This document shows positions 45,687-54,938 of a stretch of DNA of 64,000 bases, one piece after another (the first letter of the stretch is position 1; each line of letters begins with the position of its first letter). The stretch is from contig JANQFK010000034.1 of NCBI GenBank assembly GCA_028277885.1, positions 1 through 64,000 on the forward strand, read 5' to 3'. A program made the translations under genes and the position numbers. The notes beneath the pieces were generated by a model. The model had not been told where the DNA came from. It worked only from the letters and a program-made list of their open reading frames with translations, and made no database searches. The stretch comes from Myxococcota bacterium. GTDB lineage: Bacteria > Myxococcota_A > UBA9160 > UBA6930.

Positions 45687-46811
45687 CTAGAGCCGCATCG
45701 GCATCACCACCGCGAGGCTGTCCGAGTCATCGGTGGGCCGGACCTGCACCGGGGCGTTCTCGTTCTGCAGCCCGAGCACCACCTCCTTGGCGCCGGCGGC
45801 GCCGAGGCAGTCGAGCAGGTAGCGGGCGTTGAACCCGATGGTGAGCCCGTCGCCGTCGTAGTCGACGTCGAGCTCCTCCTGGGCCTCGCCCACGTCGGGG
45901 TTGTTGGAGGAGACCACGACGCGGCCGGGCTGGAGCTCCACCCGGATCGCCCGGCTGCGCTCGGCCGAGAGCAGCGCCACACGGCGGAGCGCGTGGATCA
46001 GCTCGTTGGTGCCCACGGTGAGCTGGGACTCGATGCTCTTCGGGATCACCTGCTGGTAGTTGGGGAACTCGCCCTCGATGAGCCGCATCACCAGCGTGAC
46101 GTCCCCCTTGCGGGCGAGGCCGTTGTTGCCCTCGAAGCCGATCTCGACCTCGTCGGCGTCCTCCTCGTCCACCAGGCGCTTGAGCTCGGCGAGGCCCTTG
46201 CGCGGCACGATCACGCCGCTCGCGAGCTGGGACACCTCCACCCCGACGGAGCGCTCGACCAGTGCGAGGCGGTGCCCGTCGGTGGCGACCATGCGGATCT
46301 TGCCGGCGTCGGTATCCACCTCGAAGAAGACGCCGTTCAGGTTGTACCGGGTCTCGTCCAGCGAGGCGGCGTACATGGTGCGCTCGATCATCACCGAGAG
46401 CACCGCGGCGGGGAGGGTGACGAGCTTGCCGGGCTTGAAGTCCGGCAGGTCCGGGTACTCCTCGGCGGCCGCACCGGCCAGGGAGAAGCGCGAGCGCCCG
46501 CAGCGGATCTCCAGGTACGCGTTGTCGCCCGCCTCGAGCTGGACGGTCTCCTCGGGGAGCTCGCGCACGATGTCGTAGAGCTTCCGCGCCGAGACCGAGA
46601 TGCTGCCCTTCTGCTTCACGTCCGCGGTGTGGGCGCCGCGGATCCCGACCTCCAGGTCCGTGGCCGCGATCTCGAGCCGCCCGCCGCTCTTCGCGCTGCT
46701 CGCCTCGAGGAGCGCGTTGGCCAGGATCGGCATCGAGTTCCGCTTCTCGACGATGGCCTGGATCCGTGCGAGGCCGCGCTGGAGTTCGGACTTCTCGATG
46801 GCGAGCTTCAT
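45687..46811 (-). CDS. dnaN: DNA polymerase III beta sliding clamp
   Basis: 374 residues, three clamp domains: MKLAIEKSELQRGLARIQAI at the start, FFEVDTDAGKIRMVATDGHRLAL in domain two, and the C-terminal VVMPMRL that forms the peptide-binding cleft. GGGAG ribosome site. It is divergent from rpmH with no dnaA between them and is followed by gyrB with no recF, both departures from the common order. Confidence 0.96.
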   Translation of the reverse strand: MKLAIEKSELQRGLARIQAIVEKRNSMPILANALLEASSAKSGGRLEIAATDLEVGIRGAHTADVKQKGSISVSARKLYDIVRELPEETVQLEAGDNAYLEIRCGRSRFSLAGAAAEEYPDLPDFKPGKLVTLPAAVLSVMIERTMYAASLDETRYNLNGVFFEVDTDAGKIRMVATDGHRLALVERSVGVEVSQLASGVIVPRKGLAELKRLVDEEDADEVEIGFEGNNGLARKGDVTLVMRLIEGEFPNYQQVIPKSIESQLTVGTNELIHALRRVALLSAERSRAIRVELQPGRVVVSSNNPDVGEAQEELDVDYDGDGLTIGFNARYLLDCLGAAGAKEVVLGLQNENAPVQVRPTDDSDSLAVVMPMRL

Positions 46812-47131
46812 CGCTGTCTCCCGGTCCGGCTTCTTCTCTCCGACTTCCGTCTGGAGAATCCTGGTTGTAGTGGTGGTAGTAGGGGCCCGGATTCGACAAA
46901 AGCGGTCGAGGTCCGCGACCCGGCGTGGGTTTCGCTTTGTCGGCGCGGAAGCGTCCGGTGCGGGACCCCCCCGGTCCGATGGGGATCTTACCACGAAAGG
47001 ACCCCCACAGAGGGTCCACGGGCCCGGAATCGCGGGGTTTTTGTCGCTTCCGGCGGCTTGACAGCGCGACGGGCGCACGGTTAGCTTCGCGCGTCCGTCG
47101 GGCCACGCGCCCGGCGCTCGAGGCGTGCGAC
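46812..47131. other. dnaN-rpmH divergent intergenic region, oriC candidate
   Basis: Highly expressed and replication genes diverge from this 320-base region, the pattern expected at an origin. It contains three related boxes: CGACAAAAGCG (46894-46904), CGCTTTGTCG (46933-46942) and TTTTTGTCG (47038-47046), the first two as an inverted pair, and a small GGACCC...GGGTCC hairpin near 46999-47017. I found no convincing TTATCCACA DnaA boxes, so the origin call is inference from gene order. Confidence 0.45.
47058..47086 (+). promoter_or_regulatory. Probable sigma-70 promoter of the rpmH operon
   Basis: TTGACA at 47058-47063 matches the -35 consensus exactly. After a 17-base spacer TTAGCT at 47081-47086 is an acceptable -10. 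The rpmH start is 45 bases further on. This is the clearest promoter in the window. Confidence 0.65.
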
Positions 47132-47281
47132 ATGAAGCGGACCTACCAGCCGAGCCGGATCAAGCGGAAGCGGCGCCACGGCTTCCGGGCGCGGATGAAG
47201 ACCAAGGCAGGTCGCGCACTCATCAAGCGTCGCCGCGCCAAGGGGCGCAAGCGCCTGGCCGTGACGGTGGCCTCGAAGTAG
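47132..47281 (+). CDS. rpmH: 50S ribosomal protein L34
   Basis: 49 residues, [20 protein letters not shown]..., the standard L34 with an extended basic C-terminus ([15 protein letters not shown]). It heads the plus-strand cluster rpmH-rnpA-yidD-yidC-jag, conserved near bacterial origins. Confidence 0.97.
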   Translation: MKRTYQPSRIKRKRRHGFRARMKTKAGRALIKRRRAKGRKRLAVTVASK

Positions 47282-47284
47282 GGC

Positions 47285-47629
47285 ATGGCCGCCCGGGGCG
47301 GTCGGCTGCGAAGGTCCGACCGGCTCCGCAGCTCGAAGGACTTCCAGCGGGTGCGCCGCGACGGGGTCCGCCGCAGTTCTCGTCATTTCGTGATGCTGGT
47401 GGCGCCCGCAGGCGCGCTGGCCCCGGCCGGCACTCCCCGGCTGGGCGTCACCGTGAGTCGGAAGGTCGGCAACGCCGTCACGCGCAACCGGGTGAAGCGG
47501 GGGATCCGCGAGTGGTTTCGGAGCCGGAGCAGCGCGTTGGAGGGCGACGTCGTGGTGATCGCACGGCGCGGCGCCGGGCAGCTGACCAGCGACGAGGCCC
47601 GGCGCGAGCTCTCGGGGCTGGCCCGGTGA
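47285..47629 (+). CDS. rnpA: Ribonuclease P protein component
   Basis: RnpA helps the RNase P RNA to trim tRNA 5' ends. 114 residues with the family motifs [35 protein letters not shown] and REWFRS. It follows rpmH by three bases and its stop overlaps the yidD start. Confidence 0.94.
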   Translation: MAARGGRLRRSDRLRSSKDFQRVRRDGVRRSSRHFVMLVAPAGALAPAGTPRLGVTVSRKVGNAVTRNRVKRGIREWFRSRSSALEGDVVVIARRGAGQLTSDEARRELSGLAR

Positions 47630-47898
47630 GCCCCCTGGCGCGGCTGCTGCTGCTCGCGATCCAGGCCTATCGCGTGTTGATTTCCCCTCTGCTCGGACCC
47701 CACTGCCGCTTCGCACCGAGCTGCTCCTCCTACGCGGCGGAGGCGGTGCAGCGCCACGGCGCGCTGCGCGGCGCCTGGCTCGCGATCCGCCGCATCCTGC
47801 GCTGCCACCCGCTGAACCCCGGGGGGTACGATCCCGTCCCCGAGGTGACGGCCGGGGCCAGCGCTCCGCGAGCCGCCGAGGTCTGCCATGGACCGTAA
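47626..47898 (+). CDS. yidD: Membrane protein insertion efficiency factor YidD
   Basis: 90 residues, [20 protein letters not shown] then [19 protein letters not shown] and GGYDPVP. The three conserved cysteines are present. YidD assists YidC-dependent membrane insertion. GTG start overlaps the rnpA stop and its end overlaps the yidC start by 11 bases, so the group is translationally coupled. Confidence 0.95.
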   Translation: MSPLARLLLLAIQAYRVLISPLLGPHCRFAPSCSSYAAEAVQRHGALRGAWLAIRRILRCHPLNPGGYDPVPEVTAGASAPRAAEVCHGP

Positions 47899-49579
47899 CT
47901 TCCTCCTCGCCCTTGCCCTCTCGTTCCTGGTCCTGAGCCTCTGGACCCTCTACACGGCACCCCCGCCGGACGAGGTGGGTGCGCCGACCGCCTCCGAGGC
48001 CGCCGGCGAGGCCGGCGAGGCGGCGCCCGCCGACGCATTCGCCGCGGCTCCGGCCCCGACCCCAGCGCCGGGCGCCGCGGCGACACCGCCCGGCCCGGCC
48101 CTCGCCGAAGAGCCGTCGGTGCCGGAGCGCCAGGTCCGCATCCAGACCGACCTCTACGACGCCACCTTCACCAGCCGCGGCGGCGCGCTGCTGCGCTGGG
48201 CGCTGCGCCAGTACGACGACGCGAGCCGGCCGGGCCGGCCGCCCGTCGAGATCGCCACCCTCGATCCCGCGGTCGAGCGCGCCCTCGCCACGCCCTTCGA
48301 GTCCGTGGGCTACGGCGACCTCTCCGCCGCCGACTACGCGCTCGAGCAGCCCGACCGCATGACGCTGGTGTTCACGCGCGAGGAGCGCGGCGTCACGCTG
48401 CGCAAGACCTACCGCCTCTCCGAGGACGGCTACCTCTTCAGCCTCGACCTCGAGCTGGTGAACGACTCCGACCGCCACGTGCGTCCGACCTTCCTCACCA
48501 TCTGGCCCGCGCGTCCGCTGCCCGGAAACGACTACGCGGAGTACATGCTCGCGGCCCTCGCCGACGGCGACCTCGAGCAGGCCCCGGTCGGCGACGCGCC
48601 GAGCTTCCTCGGCTTCGGCGGGGGCAGCGTCGACGAGCCCAGCGAGACGCGCCGCGACGTCGACTGGGCGGGCGCCAACACCCGCTACTTCCTGGCCGCC
48701 ATGCTTCCCGACGTGCCCCGGGACGCGGCGGCCCGCTTCGTGCCGGGCCGCGAGCGCGACCTGGTCCAGACGGAGCTGGCCTTCCAGCCCGTCAGCGTGC
48801 CCCCGGGCCAGAGCGTCTCGCGCCAGCTGCGCGTCTACCTCGGGCCGAAGGAGAGCGCGCGCCTCGAGGCCGCGGGCGGGCACCTCGACGAGGCGATCTC
48901 GAAGGGCTGGTTCCCGTCGCTGACGAGCTTCTTCGTCTGGCTCCTCGAGGCCACCTACGCGCTGGTCCGCAACTACGGGCTCGCCATCATCCTCATCACC
49001 CTGCTGGTCCGCGTGCTGATGTTCCCCATCATGCAGAAGCAGGTGAAGTCCATGAAGCGCATGGGCGAGATGCAGCCGCGCATGAAGGAGATCCAGGAGA
49101 AGTACGCCGAGGACAAGCAGAAGCAGTCCGAGGAGATGATGAAGCTGTGGAAGGAGTCGGGCTTCAACCCGATGTCGGGCTGCCTGCCGATGTTCCTCCA
49201 GCTGCCCGTGTTCATCGGACTCTACTACGCGCTCCAGGGCGCCATCGAGCTACGCCAGGCGCCCTTCGTGGGCTGGATCGACGACCTCTCCGCCCCCGAG
49301 GCGCTGTTCACGCTGCCGGGCCTCGACCTTCCGGTGCGGCTGCTGCCGATCCTGATGGGCGGCAGCATGGTGCTCCAGCAGCGCCTCACGCCGACCACCA
49401 TGGATCCCGCCCAGGCGCGCATGATGAGCACCGTCATGCCCATCATGTTCACGTTCCTCTTCTACCAGTTCGCCTCGGGGCTGGTGCTCTACTGGTTCGT
49501 CAGTAACGTCCTGGGCATCGCGCAGCAGGTCTGGACGAACCGCAGGAAGGAGCCCGCCGCCGAGGCGGCGCCCGCCTGA
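47888..49579 (+). CDS. yidC: Membrane protein insertase YidC
   Basis: 563 residues. An N-terminal membrane anchor ([18 protein letters not shown]) and an Ala/Pro linker precede the periplasmic beta-sandwich domain (residues about 80-340). The conserved five-helix core follows, with a positively charged coiled cytoplasmic loop ([20 protein letters not shown]), a conserved Arg in [12 protein letters not shown], and [20 protein letters not shown]. It inserts F0 subunits among others, fitting its location near the atp genes. Confidence 0.96.
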   Translation: MDRNFLLALALSFLVLSLWTLYTAPPPDEVGAPTASEAAGEAGEAAPADAFAAAPAPTPAPGAAATPPGPALAEEPSVPERQVRIQTDLYDATFTSRGGALLRWALRQYDDASRPGRPPVEIATLDPAVERALATPFESVGYGDLSAADYALEQPDRMTLVFTREERGVTLRKTYRLSEDGYLFSLDLELVNDSDRHVRPTFLTIWPARPLPGNDYAEYMLAALADGDLEQAPVGDAPSFLGFGGGSVDEPSETRRDVDWAGANTRYFLAAMLPDVPRDAAARFVPGRERDLVQTELAFQPVSVPPGQSVSRQLRVYLGPKESARLEAAGGHLDEAISKGWFPSLTSFFVWLLEATYALVRNYGLAIILITLLVRVLMFPIMQKQVKSMKRMGEMQPRMKEIQEKYAEDKQKQSEEMMKLWKESGFNPMSGCLPMFLQLPVFIGLYYALQGAIELRQAPFVGWIDDLSAPEALFTLPGLDLPVRLLPILMGGSMVLQQRLTPTTMDPAQARMMSTVMPIMFTFLFYQFASGLVLYWFVSNVLGIAQQVWTNRRKEPAAEAAPA

Positions 49580-49688
49580 CCACACGGAGAATCGCGAAGC
49601 GGCGCGAGGCAGCCGGTTCGCGAACACGTTCCCGAACCCCCGCGGTGCCCCGATCCCCGGTGCCGCGAACCCACCCAGGAGACCCGAC

Positions 49689-50651
49689 GTGTACGAGCCC
49701 ACTTCCGAGCCCCACGAGTTCTTTGGCGCCAGCCGCGACGAGGCCGTCGCGAAGGCGTGCAGCTTCTTTGGCGTGAGCGAGTCCGAGCTCCAGGTGCGCC
49801 AGATCGAGGGCACCGAGGTGAGCGGGCTCGGGGCGCGCGCACTGGTCGTGGCCTGGCCCCCCGGGGCTTCGCCCAGGGGGAACCGCGGCTCGTCGCGCGG
49901 CGACGATCGAGGCGAGGGCCGGGAGGCGCGGGGCGACCGGGATCGCGGCGGCCGCGGCGGCCGCGACCGTGGGGACCGGGGCGACCGCGGTGGACGCGGC
50001 GGTCGCGACCGCGACCGCGATCGAGACCGGGACCGCGACCGGGATCGTGGACGCGGGGGCCGCGGCCGTCGGGGCCGGGATCGGGACGAGGGCCGCGAGC
50101 GGGCCAGCTTCGAGGACGCGGGTCCCTCGAAGGGGACCGCGCAAGGGAGCCTGGGCGAGATCGGCGACTTCATCCTCGGCGTCGTGGAGCGGATGGAGAT
50201 CGGGTCCTTCGAGATCAGCGAGACCGTGGAGGAGCGCTTCATCGTCTACTCGCTGAGCGGTGCCGCGGCGGAGCGGCTGACGGGCGGCGATGGCAAGGGC
50301 CAGGACGCCCTCCAGCTCCTCGCCAACCAGGCGGCGGCGCGCCTCGAGGACGACCCCAAGCGGATCGTGGTCGACGCCGACGGCGACCCGGACCGCCGCG
50401 AAGACTTCCTGGAGCGGGTCGCGTCCCGGGCGGCTCGCCGCGCCGCCGATACCGGGCGCTCGGTCGCGCTCGACGCCATGAACCCCCGCGACCGCCGCGC
50501 CGTCCACATGGCGCTCCGCGACGAGGAAGGCGTGGCGACCATGAGCATCGGGGAGGGGCGGTACCGCCAGGTCGTCGTGGTGCCCGAGGGCGCGCCCGAG
50601 TACGAGGAGGCGATCGAGTCGACCCGCCAGGCGGCCCGGAACGACGACTAG
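49689..50651 (+). CDS. jag: Jag/KhpB RNA-binding protein with RG/RD-rich linker
   Basis: 320 residues in three parts: a Jag-N domain (residues 1-55, FFGASRDEAVAKACSFFGVS), a KH domain near 165-235 (SLGEIGDFILGVVERMEIGS) and an R3H domain at the end (VALDAMNPRDRRAVHMALRD). Between Jag-N and KH lies an unusual stretch of about 75 residues made almost only of Arg, Gly and Asp, including a run of RD dipeptides. Such RG-rich segments bind RNA. GTG start with AGGAG upstream. mnmE, often next to jag, is missing. Confidence 0.9.
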   Translation: MYEPTSEPHEFFGASRDEAVAKACSFFGVSESELQVRQIEGTEVSGLGARALVVAWPPGASPRGNRGSSRGDDRGEGREARGDRDRGGRGGRDRGDRGDRGGRGGRDRDRDRDRDRDRDRGRGGRGRRGRDRDEGRERASFEDAGPSKGTAQGSLGEIGDFILGVVERMEIGSFEISETVEERFIVYSLSGAAAERLTGGDGKGQDALQLLANQAAARLEDDPKRIVVDADGDPDRREDFLERVASRAARRAADTGRSVALDAMNPRDRRAVHMALRDEEGVATMSIGEGRYRQVVVVPEGAPEYEEAIESTRQAARNDD

Positions 50652-50653
50652 GC

Positions 50654-50667
50654 GTTCCCCGTGGAAC
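50654..50667. promoter_or_regulatory. parS: parS-like site 1
   Basis: GTTCCCCGTGGAAC differs at one base from the palindromic parS core GTTCCACGTGGAAC. It lies directly after the jag stop, 0.7 kb upstream of parA, and overlaps the earlier possible GTG start of rsmG at 50661. Confidence 0.75.
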
Positions 50668-51329
50668 GCCCCCGCCTCCGCCCCCCACCACCGTTCCCCG
50701 TGGAACGGACCCCCGCCCCCGCCGAGCTCCTGACCGCAGGCCTCCAGGAGCTCGGCCTCGAGCTCCCCGGCGTCGCGGTGCGCCCCCTGGTCGGCCTCGC
50801 GGAGCTCGTCGCCCGCTGGTCGCCTCGCGTCAACCTGACCGCCCACCGCACCGCGGCCGACGTGGTGCGCCACCTCGTCCTCGACGCCCTCGCGCTCCAT
50901 GTCGCACTGCCACCGGCCAACACCCTCGCGGACCTGGGCTCCGGGGCCGGGTTCCCCGGCTTCCCGCTCGCGATCGCGGACCCCGAGCGCCAGGTCACCC
51001 TCGTGGAGTCCCGGGAGCGGGCCCACCACTTCCAGCGCGGCGTGGTCCGCGAGCTCGAGCTCCCCAACGCCCGGGTGCTGCGCGGGCGCGCCGAGGACCT
51101 GGAGCCCGAGCCCCAGGACGGCGTGGTCGCCCAGGCGATGGGGCCTCCGAGCCGGGTCGCGGAGCGGGCGCGCCGCTGGGCGCGTCCGGGGGGCTGGATC
51201 GCGATCCCGTACTCCTCCACACCGCCCGCCGTGGACCCGATCCCCGGGATCGCGCCCGAGCAGCCTCGCCACTACGAGGTCCCCCTCGCTGGACCTCGTC
51301 GGTCGATCTGGCTCGGCCGACGCACCTGA
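50661..51329 (+). CDS. rsmG: 16S rRNA m7G527 methyltransferase
   Basis: RsmG methylates G527 of 16S rRNA using S-adenosylmethionine. About 209-222 residues with the motif LADLGSGAGFPGFPLAIADP and VTLVESRERAHHFQRGVVRELEL. Two GTG starts are possible, 50661 and 50700, and each is formed by the GTGGAAC half of a parS-like site, with no clear ribosome site for either. Normal rsmG length fits the later one better. Confidence 0.9.
   Translation: MERPRLRPPPPFPVERTPAPAELLTAGLQELGLELPGVAVRPLVGLAELVARWSPRVNLTAHRTAADVVRHLVLDALALHVALPPANTLADLGSGAGFPGFPLAIADPERQVTLVESRERAHHFQRGVVRELELPNARVLRGRAEDLEPEPQDGVVAQAMGPPSRVAERARRWARPGGWIAIPYSSTPPAVDPIPGIAPEQPRHYEVPLAGPRRSIWLGRRT
50693..50706. promoter_or_regulatory. 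parS: parS-like site 2
   Basis: An identical GTTCCCCGTGGAAC, 39 bases after site 1. Two exact copies of a 14-base near-palindrome beside parAB argue strongly for a ParB loading zone. It overlaps the second candidate rsmG start codon at 50700. Confidence 0.78.
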
Positions 51330-51392
51330 CCGCCCCTTCCCTGCTGCCGCGCTCCCCGAGGCCGCGCGGGTGCTTGGCACCCCCGGCTGCGT

Positions 51393-52277
51393 GTGGTAAC
51401 CCTTGGAGAAGCACCTCGTTCCCCCCGGGGAAGCACCATCACCGACCACCTCCCCACCCCCGAGGCGCCGGCCCCCGCAGCCGGCCGCGTGCTCGCCGTC
51501 GTCAACCAGAAGGGCGGCGTCGGCAAGACCACCACCTCGGTGAACCTCGCCGCGAGCCTGGCCGCCTCGGAGCGCGCCACGCTGCTCGTCGATCTCGACC
51601 CCCAGGCCAACGCGAGCAGCGCCTTCGGGATCGCGGCGCCCGAGCCGCACCTCTACGACGCCCTCCTCGGAGAGGCGTCGCTGCGCGCCATCACGCGCGC
51701 GACCGAGCTCCCGTACCTGCACGTCGCGCCCTCGGGTCCGGACCTGGTCGGCGCGGAGATCGAGCTCGTCTCCCTCGAAGGACGCGAGAGCCGCCTCTCG
51801 CGCTGCCTCGCCGCGGCCCGCGACACCTACGACTTCGTGCTGATCGACTGCCCGCCCTCCCTCGGCCTGCTCACCGTGAACGCGCTCACGGCGGCGGACT
51901 CGGTCCTGATCCCGCTGCAGTGCGAGTACTACGCGCTCGAGGGTCTGGCGCGCCTGATGGACACCGTGGAGCGCGTGCGCGGCAGCCTGAACCCGAGGCT
52001 CGGCCTCGAGGGCATCGTGCTCACCATGGTGGACCTGCGCGCGAACCTGACGCGCCAGGTGAGCGACGAGGTGCGCCGCCACTTCGGCGACCGCGTCTAC
52101 GACACCCACATTCCGCGCAACGTGCGGCTCAGCGAGGCTCCCAGCCACGGCAAGCCCGCGCTGCTCTACGACGTCCACTCGAAGGGCGCGCGCAGCTACC
52201 TCCAGCTCGCCTCGGAGCTGCTCAAGCGCACCGCGATCCCCGCGCGACCCAGCCCCCCGAGCCTCGACGAGAAGTGA
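51393..52277 (+). CDS. parA: Chromosome-partitioning ATPase ParA (Soj)
   Basis: ParA drives segregation of the origin by DNA-bound ATP cycling. 294 residues with deviant Walker A VVNQKGGVGKTTTSVNLA, VLIDCPPSLGLLTVNAL and a Walker-A' style ATPase length. The first 30 residues are Pro/Ala-rich and variable, so the GTG start is provisional. It is followed 36 bases later by parB. Confidence 0.95.
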   Translation: MVTLGEAPRSPRGSTITDHLPTPEAPAPAAGRVLAVVNQKGGVGKTTTSVNLAASLAASERATLLVDLDPQANASSAFGIAAPEPHLYDALLGEASLRAITRATELPYLHVAPSGPDLVGAEIELVSLEGRESRLSRCLAAARDTYDFVLIDCPPSLGLLTVNALTAADSVLIPLQCEYYALEGLARLMDTVERVRGSLNPRLGLEGIVLTMVDLRANLTRQVSDEVRRHFGDRVYDTHIPRNVRLSEAPSHGKPALLYDVHSKGARSYLQLASELLKRTAIPARPSPPSLDEK

Positions 52278-52313
52278 CGCGCACCGGCACCCCGAGCACC
52301 AAGGAGAACCACC

Positions 52314-53228
52314 ATGGCCCGACGCAACGCACTCGGTAGGGGGCTGGGCGCACTGCTCCCGAGCACCGAGACGAGCGAGCCCGCCGAAGCCCCCGCCGCG
52401 GCGCCCGCCGGCGCCGCCGAAGGGCCGCGCGCCGGCGTGCTCGAGATTCCCCTCGAGCGCATCGTCCCGAACCCCCAGCAGCCGCGTCGCCACTTCGGCG
52501 ACGAGGAGCTGCGCCAGCTCGCGGAGTCGCTCGAGCGTCACGGCGTGCTCCAGCCCGTGGTGGTGCGGCGCAGCGCGAGCGACCCGGACCGCTACGAGCT
52601 CGTGGTGGGCGAGCGCCGCTGGCGCGCGGCGCGGCTCGCGGGCCTCGAGGCGCTGCCCGCCACGGTGAAGGACCTGGCGCCGCGCGAGCTCCTCGACGTC
52701 GCGCTCGTCGAGAACGTGCAGCGCGAGGACCTGAACCCCATCGAGCTCGCGCTCGCGTTCCGCACGCTGCTCGAAGGCGGGGCCACCCAGGAGGAGATCG
52801 GCGCGCGCGTCGGGCTCGACCGCTCCACGGTGGCGAACCACGTGCGCCTGCTCGACCTGCCGCGCGAGCTCCAGGAGGACGTCGAGACCGGCGCCCTCGG
52901 CGTGGGCCACGCCAAGGCGCTCCTCTCCCTCGCCAACCCCGAGCGCCGGCGCTGGCTGCGCGACCGGGTGGTTGCTGACGGCCTCTCGGTGCGGGCCGCC
53001 GAGGAGCTGGCGCGCAGCGCCGGGGCCGCGACCCGCCCCGCCCGCCGGCGCAGCCCCAGCCGCGACGCCGTGGACCCGAACCTTCAGGCCCTGCTCGACC
53101 GCCTGCGCGACCACCTGAAGACGCGGGTCCGCATCACCGGCACGCCCCAGCGCGGCAAGCTCGAGATCGACTTCTTCGGGCCCGAGGAGCTCCACCGGGT
53201 GGCGAGCGCGATCCTGGAAGGACCGTGA
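52314..53228 (+). CDS. parB: Chromosome-partitioning protein ParB (Spo0J)
   Basis: ParB binds parS and spreads as a CTP-dependent clamp. 304 residues: N-terminal ParA-binding motif RNALGRGLGALLP, the CTP-binding nuclease-like domain (YELVVGERRWRAARLAGL, LVENVQREDLNPIE), an HTH domain (TQEEIGARVGLDRSTVANHVRLL) and a C-terminal dimerisation domain. Start ATG. It ends four bases into the bactofilin gene. Confidence 0.96.
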   Translation: MARRNALGRGLGALLPSTETSEPAEAPAAAPAGAAEGPRAGVLEIPLERIVPNPQQPRRHFGDEELRQLAESLERHGVLQPVVVRRSASDPDRYELVVGERRWRAARLAGLEALPATVKDLAPRELLDVALVENVQREDLNPIELALAFRTLLEGGATQEEIGARVGLDRSTVANHVRLLDLPRELQEDVETGALGVGHAKALLSLANPERRRWLRDRVVADGLSVRAAEELARSAGAATRPARRRSPSRDAVDPNLQALLDRLRDHLKTRVRITGTPQRGKLEIDFFGPEELHRVASAILEGP

Positions 53229-53620
53229 CCCCCGAGGGCAGGGACGCGCCGCCGGGCCCCCACGCCGGGTCGGGCGGCGAGGAGCTGGCCGTGATCGGGG
53301 CCGGGGCGGCCTTCGACGGCCGGCTCGTGTTCCGCGGCAGCGCGCGGGTGGACGGCCGGCTCCGCGGCGAGGTCGCCGCCCAGGGCTGCCTCGTGATCGG
53401 AGAGCGCGCCCGGGTGGACGCCCGGATCGAGGTGGACGAGCTGGTGGTGGCGGGGGAGCTCGAGGGCGAGGTCCACGCCCGGCAGCGGGTGCGCCTGCTG
53501 GCCAGCGCCCGGGTCACCGCGTCCCTGCGGACCCCCCGCCTGGCGCTCGCCGAGGGATGCCGCTTCGAGGGCCGCTGCGAGACGCTTCCGGCGCCCTCCG
53601 CGGCCCCGCGCGCCGGTTGA
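53225..53620 (+). CDS. Bactofilin-type cytoskeletal protein
   Basis: 131 residues. The beta-helix repeats of bactofilins are clear: IGAGAAFDGRLVFRGSARVD, GRLRGEVAAQGCLVIGERAR, ARIEVDELVVAGELEGEV. Bactofilins polymerise without nucleotide. In Myxococcus, bactofilin filaments tether ParAB-parS, and the GTG start here overlaps the parB stop, so a role in origin anchoring is a reasonable inference. Confidence 0.9.
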   Translation: MTPEGRDAPPGPHAGSGGEELAVIGAGAAFDGRLVFRGSARVDGRLRGEVAAQGCLVIGERARVDARIEVDELVVAGELEGEVHARQRVRLLASARVTASLRTPRLALAEGCRFEGRCETLPAPSAAPRAG

Positions 53621-53814
53621 AGTCGCCGCCTTTTTTGCGAGAATCCCGCCCGCCTCGTCGCCGGCGGCCCTACCCGGTCCGCCGGCTCGTCGTTCCGGCC
53701 ACCGGCAGCGTCCGAGGCGGCTCCAGCGGATCCGGCGGGCTCCGGCCCGTGGTCCCGCCGGGCCCCCCGCCCCGACCGAGCCGCGCGACGCAGCCGAGAA
53801 AGGTCCTCCGAGAC

Positions 53815-54372
53815 ATGATCCTCCCGCGAGACGTGGCCCGGCCCCCTGCTCTCCCGCGCCACCGGCGCCTCCCGGGTGCCGGCCTCCTCGCCCTCGGCTC
53901 GCTGCTCCTGGCGACGCCGTCCGCCGCGGCGGGAGGGGCGCTCGAGATCTTCCCCGACGTGCGCTTCGTCTACCTGCTGCTGCTCTTCGTGGTGATGATC
54001 TTCCCGGTCAACAAGCTGCTCTTCGCCCCGCTGCTGCGTGTGCTCGACGAGCGCCGGGAGCGCATCGAGGGCGCCCGGGGCCGCGCCGAGCAGATCGCCA
54101 AGGAGGCGGACTCGGTGCTGGCCCAGTACGAGACCGCGGTGCGCGGCGCCACCGAGGAGGCCGAGGCGGACCGCCGCAGCCGGGTGGAGGCCGCCCGGCG
54201 CGAGCAGGTGGAGGCCACCGGCAGCGTGCGCGCCGACGCCGAGACCCGCATCACGGCCGCCCGCGACGACGTGGCGCGCATGCTCGAGGAGGCCCGCGGC
54301 GAGCTTCGGGGCCAGGCCGAGGAGCTCGCCCGGGAGGCGGCGTCGCGCGTGCTGGGAAGGCCGCTCTCGTGA
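53815..54372 (+). CDS. atpF': ATP synthase F0 subunit b' (first b-type subunit)
   Basis: About 185 residues: an N-terminal signal-like segment (GLLALGSLLLATPSAAAGG), one membrane helix (FVYLLLLFVVMIFPVNKLLF) and a long charged coiled coil (RVLDERRERIEGARGRAEQI). It forms half of the peripheral stalk together with the next gene. The start overlaps nothing; about 195 gene-free bases separate it from the bactofilin gene. The frame is open further upstream without homology. Confidence 0.88.
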   Translation: MILPRDVARPPALPRHRRLPGAGLLALGSLLLATPSAAAGGALEIFPDVRFVYLLLLFVVMIFPVNKLLFAPLLRVLDERRERIEGARGRAEQIAKEADSVLAQYETAVRGATEEAEADRRSRVEAARREQVEATGSVRADAETRITAARDDVARMLEEARGELRGQAEELAREAASRVLGRPLS

Positions 54373-54938
54373 GGGGCCGCGCCGCCGCTGCGGGGCTCGT
54401 CACCGCGCTCACGCCCGTCGCGGCGAGCGCCGCCGCCGAGGGCGCGAGCGGCTTCTACTGGGAGTGGTTCAACCTGCTCCTGCTGATCGCGGTGCTCGTG
54501 TTCCTCACCCGCAAGCCCGTGCTCGCCTACCTGGAGCAGCGCCGCGAGGGCATCCAGGAGGACATCGCGAGCTCGGAGCGGCTCCTCGCCGACGCCGAGG
54601 GCAAGCTCGAGGAGTGGAGCGGCAAGGTGGCGCGGCTCGAGACCGACGTCGCCGAGATCCGCCAGCTCACCCGCGACCGCGCGGAGCGCGAGCGGACCCG
54701 CATCCTCGAGGAGGCGGAGCGCGTCGCGGAGCGCATCCGCCGCGACGCCGAGGCCGCGGTGGAGCGCGAGCTGGGCCGCGCGCGCAAGACCCTGCGCGAG
54801 GAGGCCTCGAGCCTCGCCATCGAGATGGCCGAGCGGATGCTCGAGCAGGGCGTCACCGACGAGGATCGCTCGCGGCTGGTCGACGAGTTCGTCACCCGCA
54901 TCGAGAGCGGGGGCGGTGCCGCCCCGGGGAGCGCCTGA
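54369..54938 (+). CDS. atpF: ATP synthase F0 subunit b
   Basis: 189 residues with one membrane helix (EWFNLLLLIAVLVFLTRKPV) and a coiled-coil stalk ending in LVDEFVTRIES. Two successive b-type genes mean a heterodimeric stalk, as in photosynthetic and several deltaproteobacterial enzymes. GTG start overlaps the atpF' stop; its stop overlaps the atpH start by one base. Confidence 0.9.
   Translation: MRGRAAAAGLVTALTPVAASAAAEGASGFYWEWFNLLLLIAVLVFLTRKPVLAYLEQRREGIQEDIASSERLLADAEGKLEEWSGKVARLETDVAEIRQLTRDRAERERTRILEEAERVAERIRRDAEAAVERELGRARKTLREEASSLAIEMAERMLEQGVTDEDRSRLVDEFVTRIESGGGAAPGSA

Noticed and set aside
46812-47131. Classical DnaA boxes in the dnaN-rpmH gap
   Set aside because: No TTATCCACA or close variant was found by eye, so the origin call rests on gene order only.
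49920-50100. GACCGC-type short tandem repeats as a CRISPR or minisatellite locus
   Set aside because: They encode the in-frame RG/RD linker of jag.
51418-51433. GTTCCCCCCGGGGAAG near the parA start as a third parS
   Set aside because: It lacks the GTGGAAC half and matches the core poorly; probably chance.
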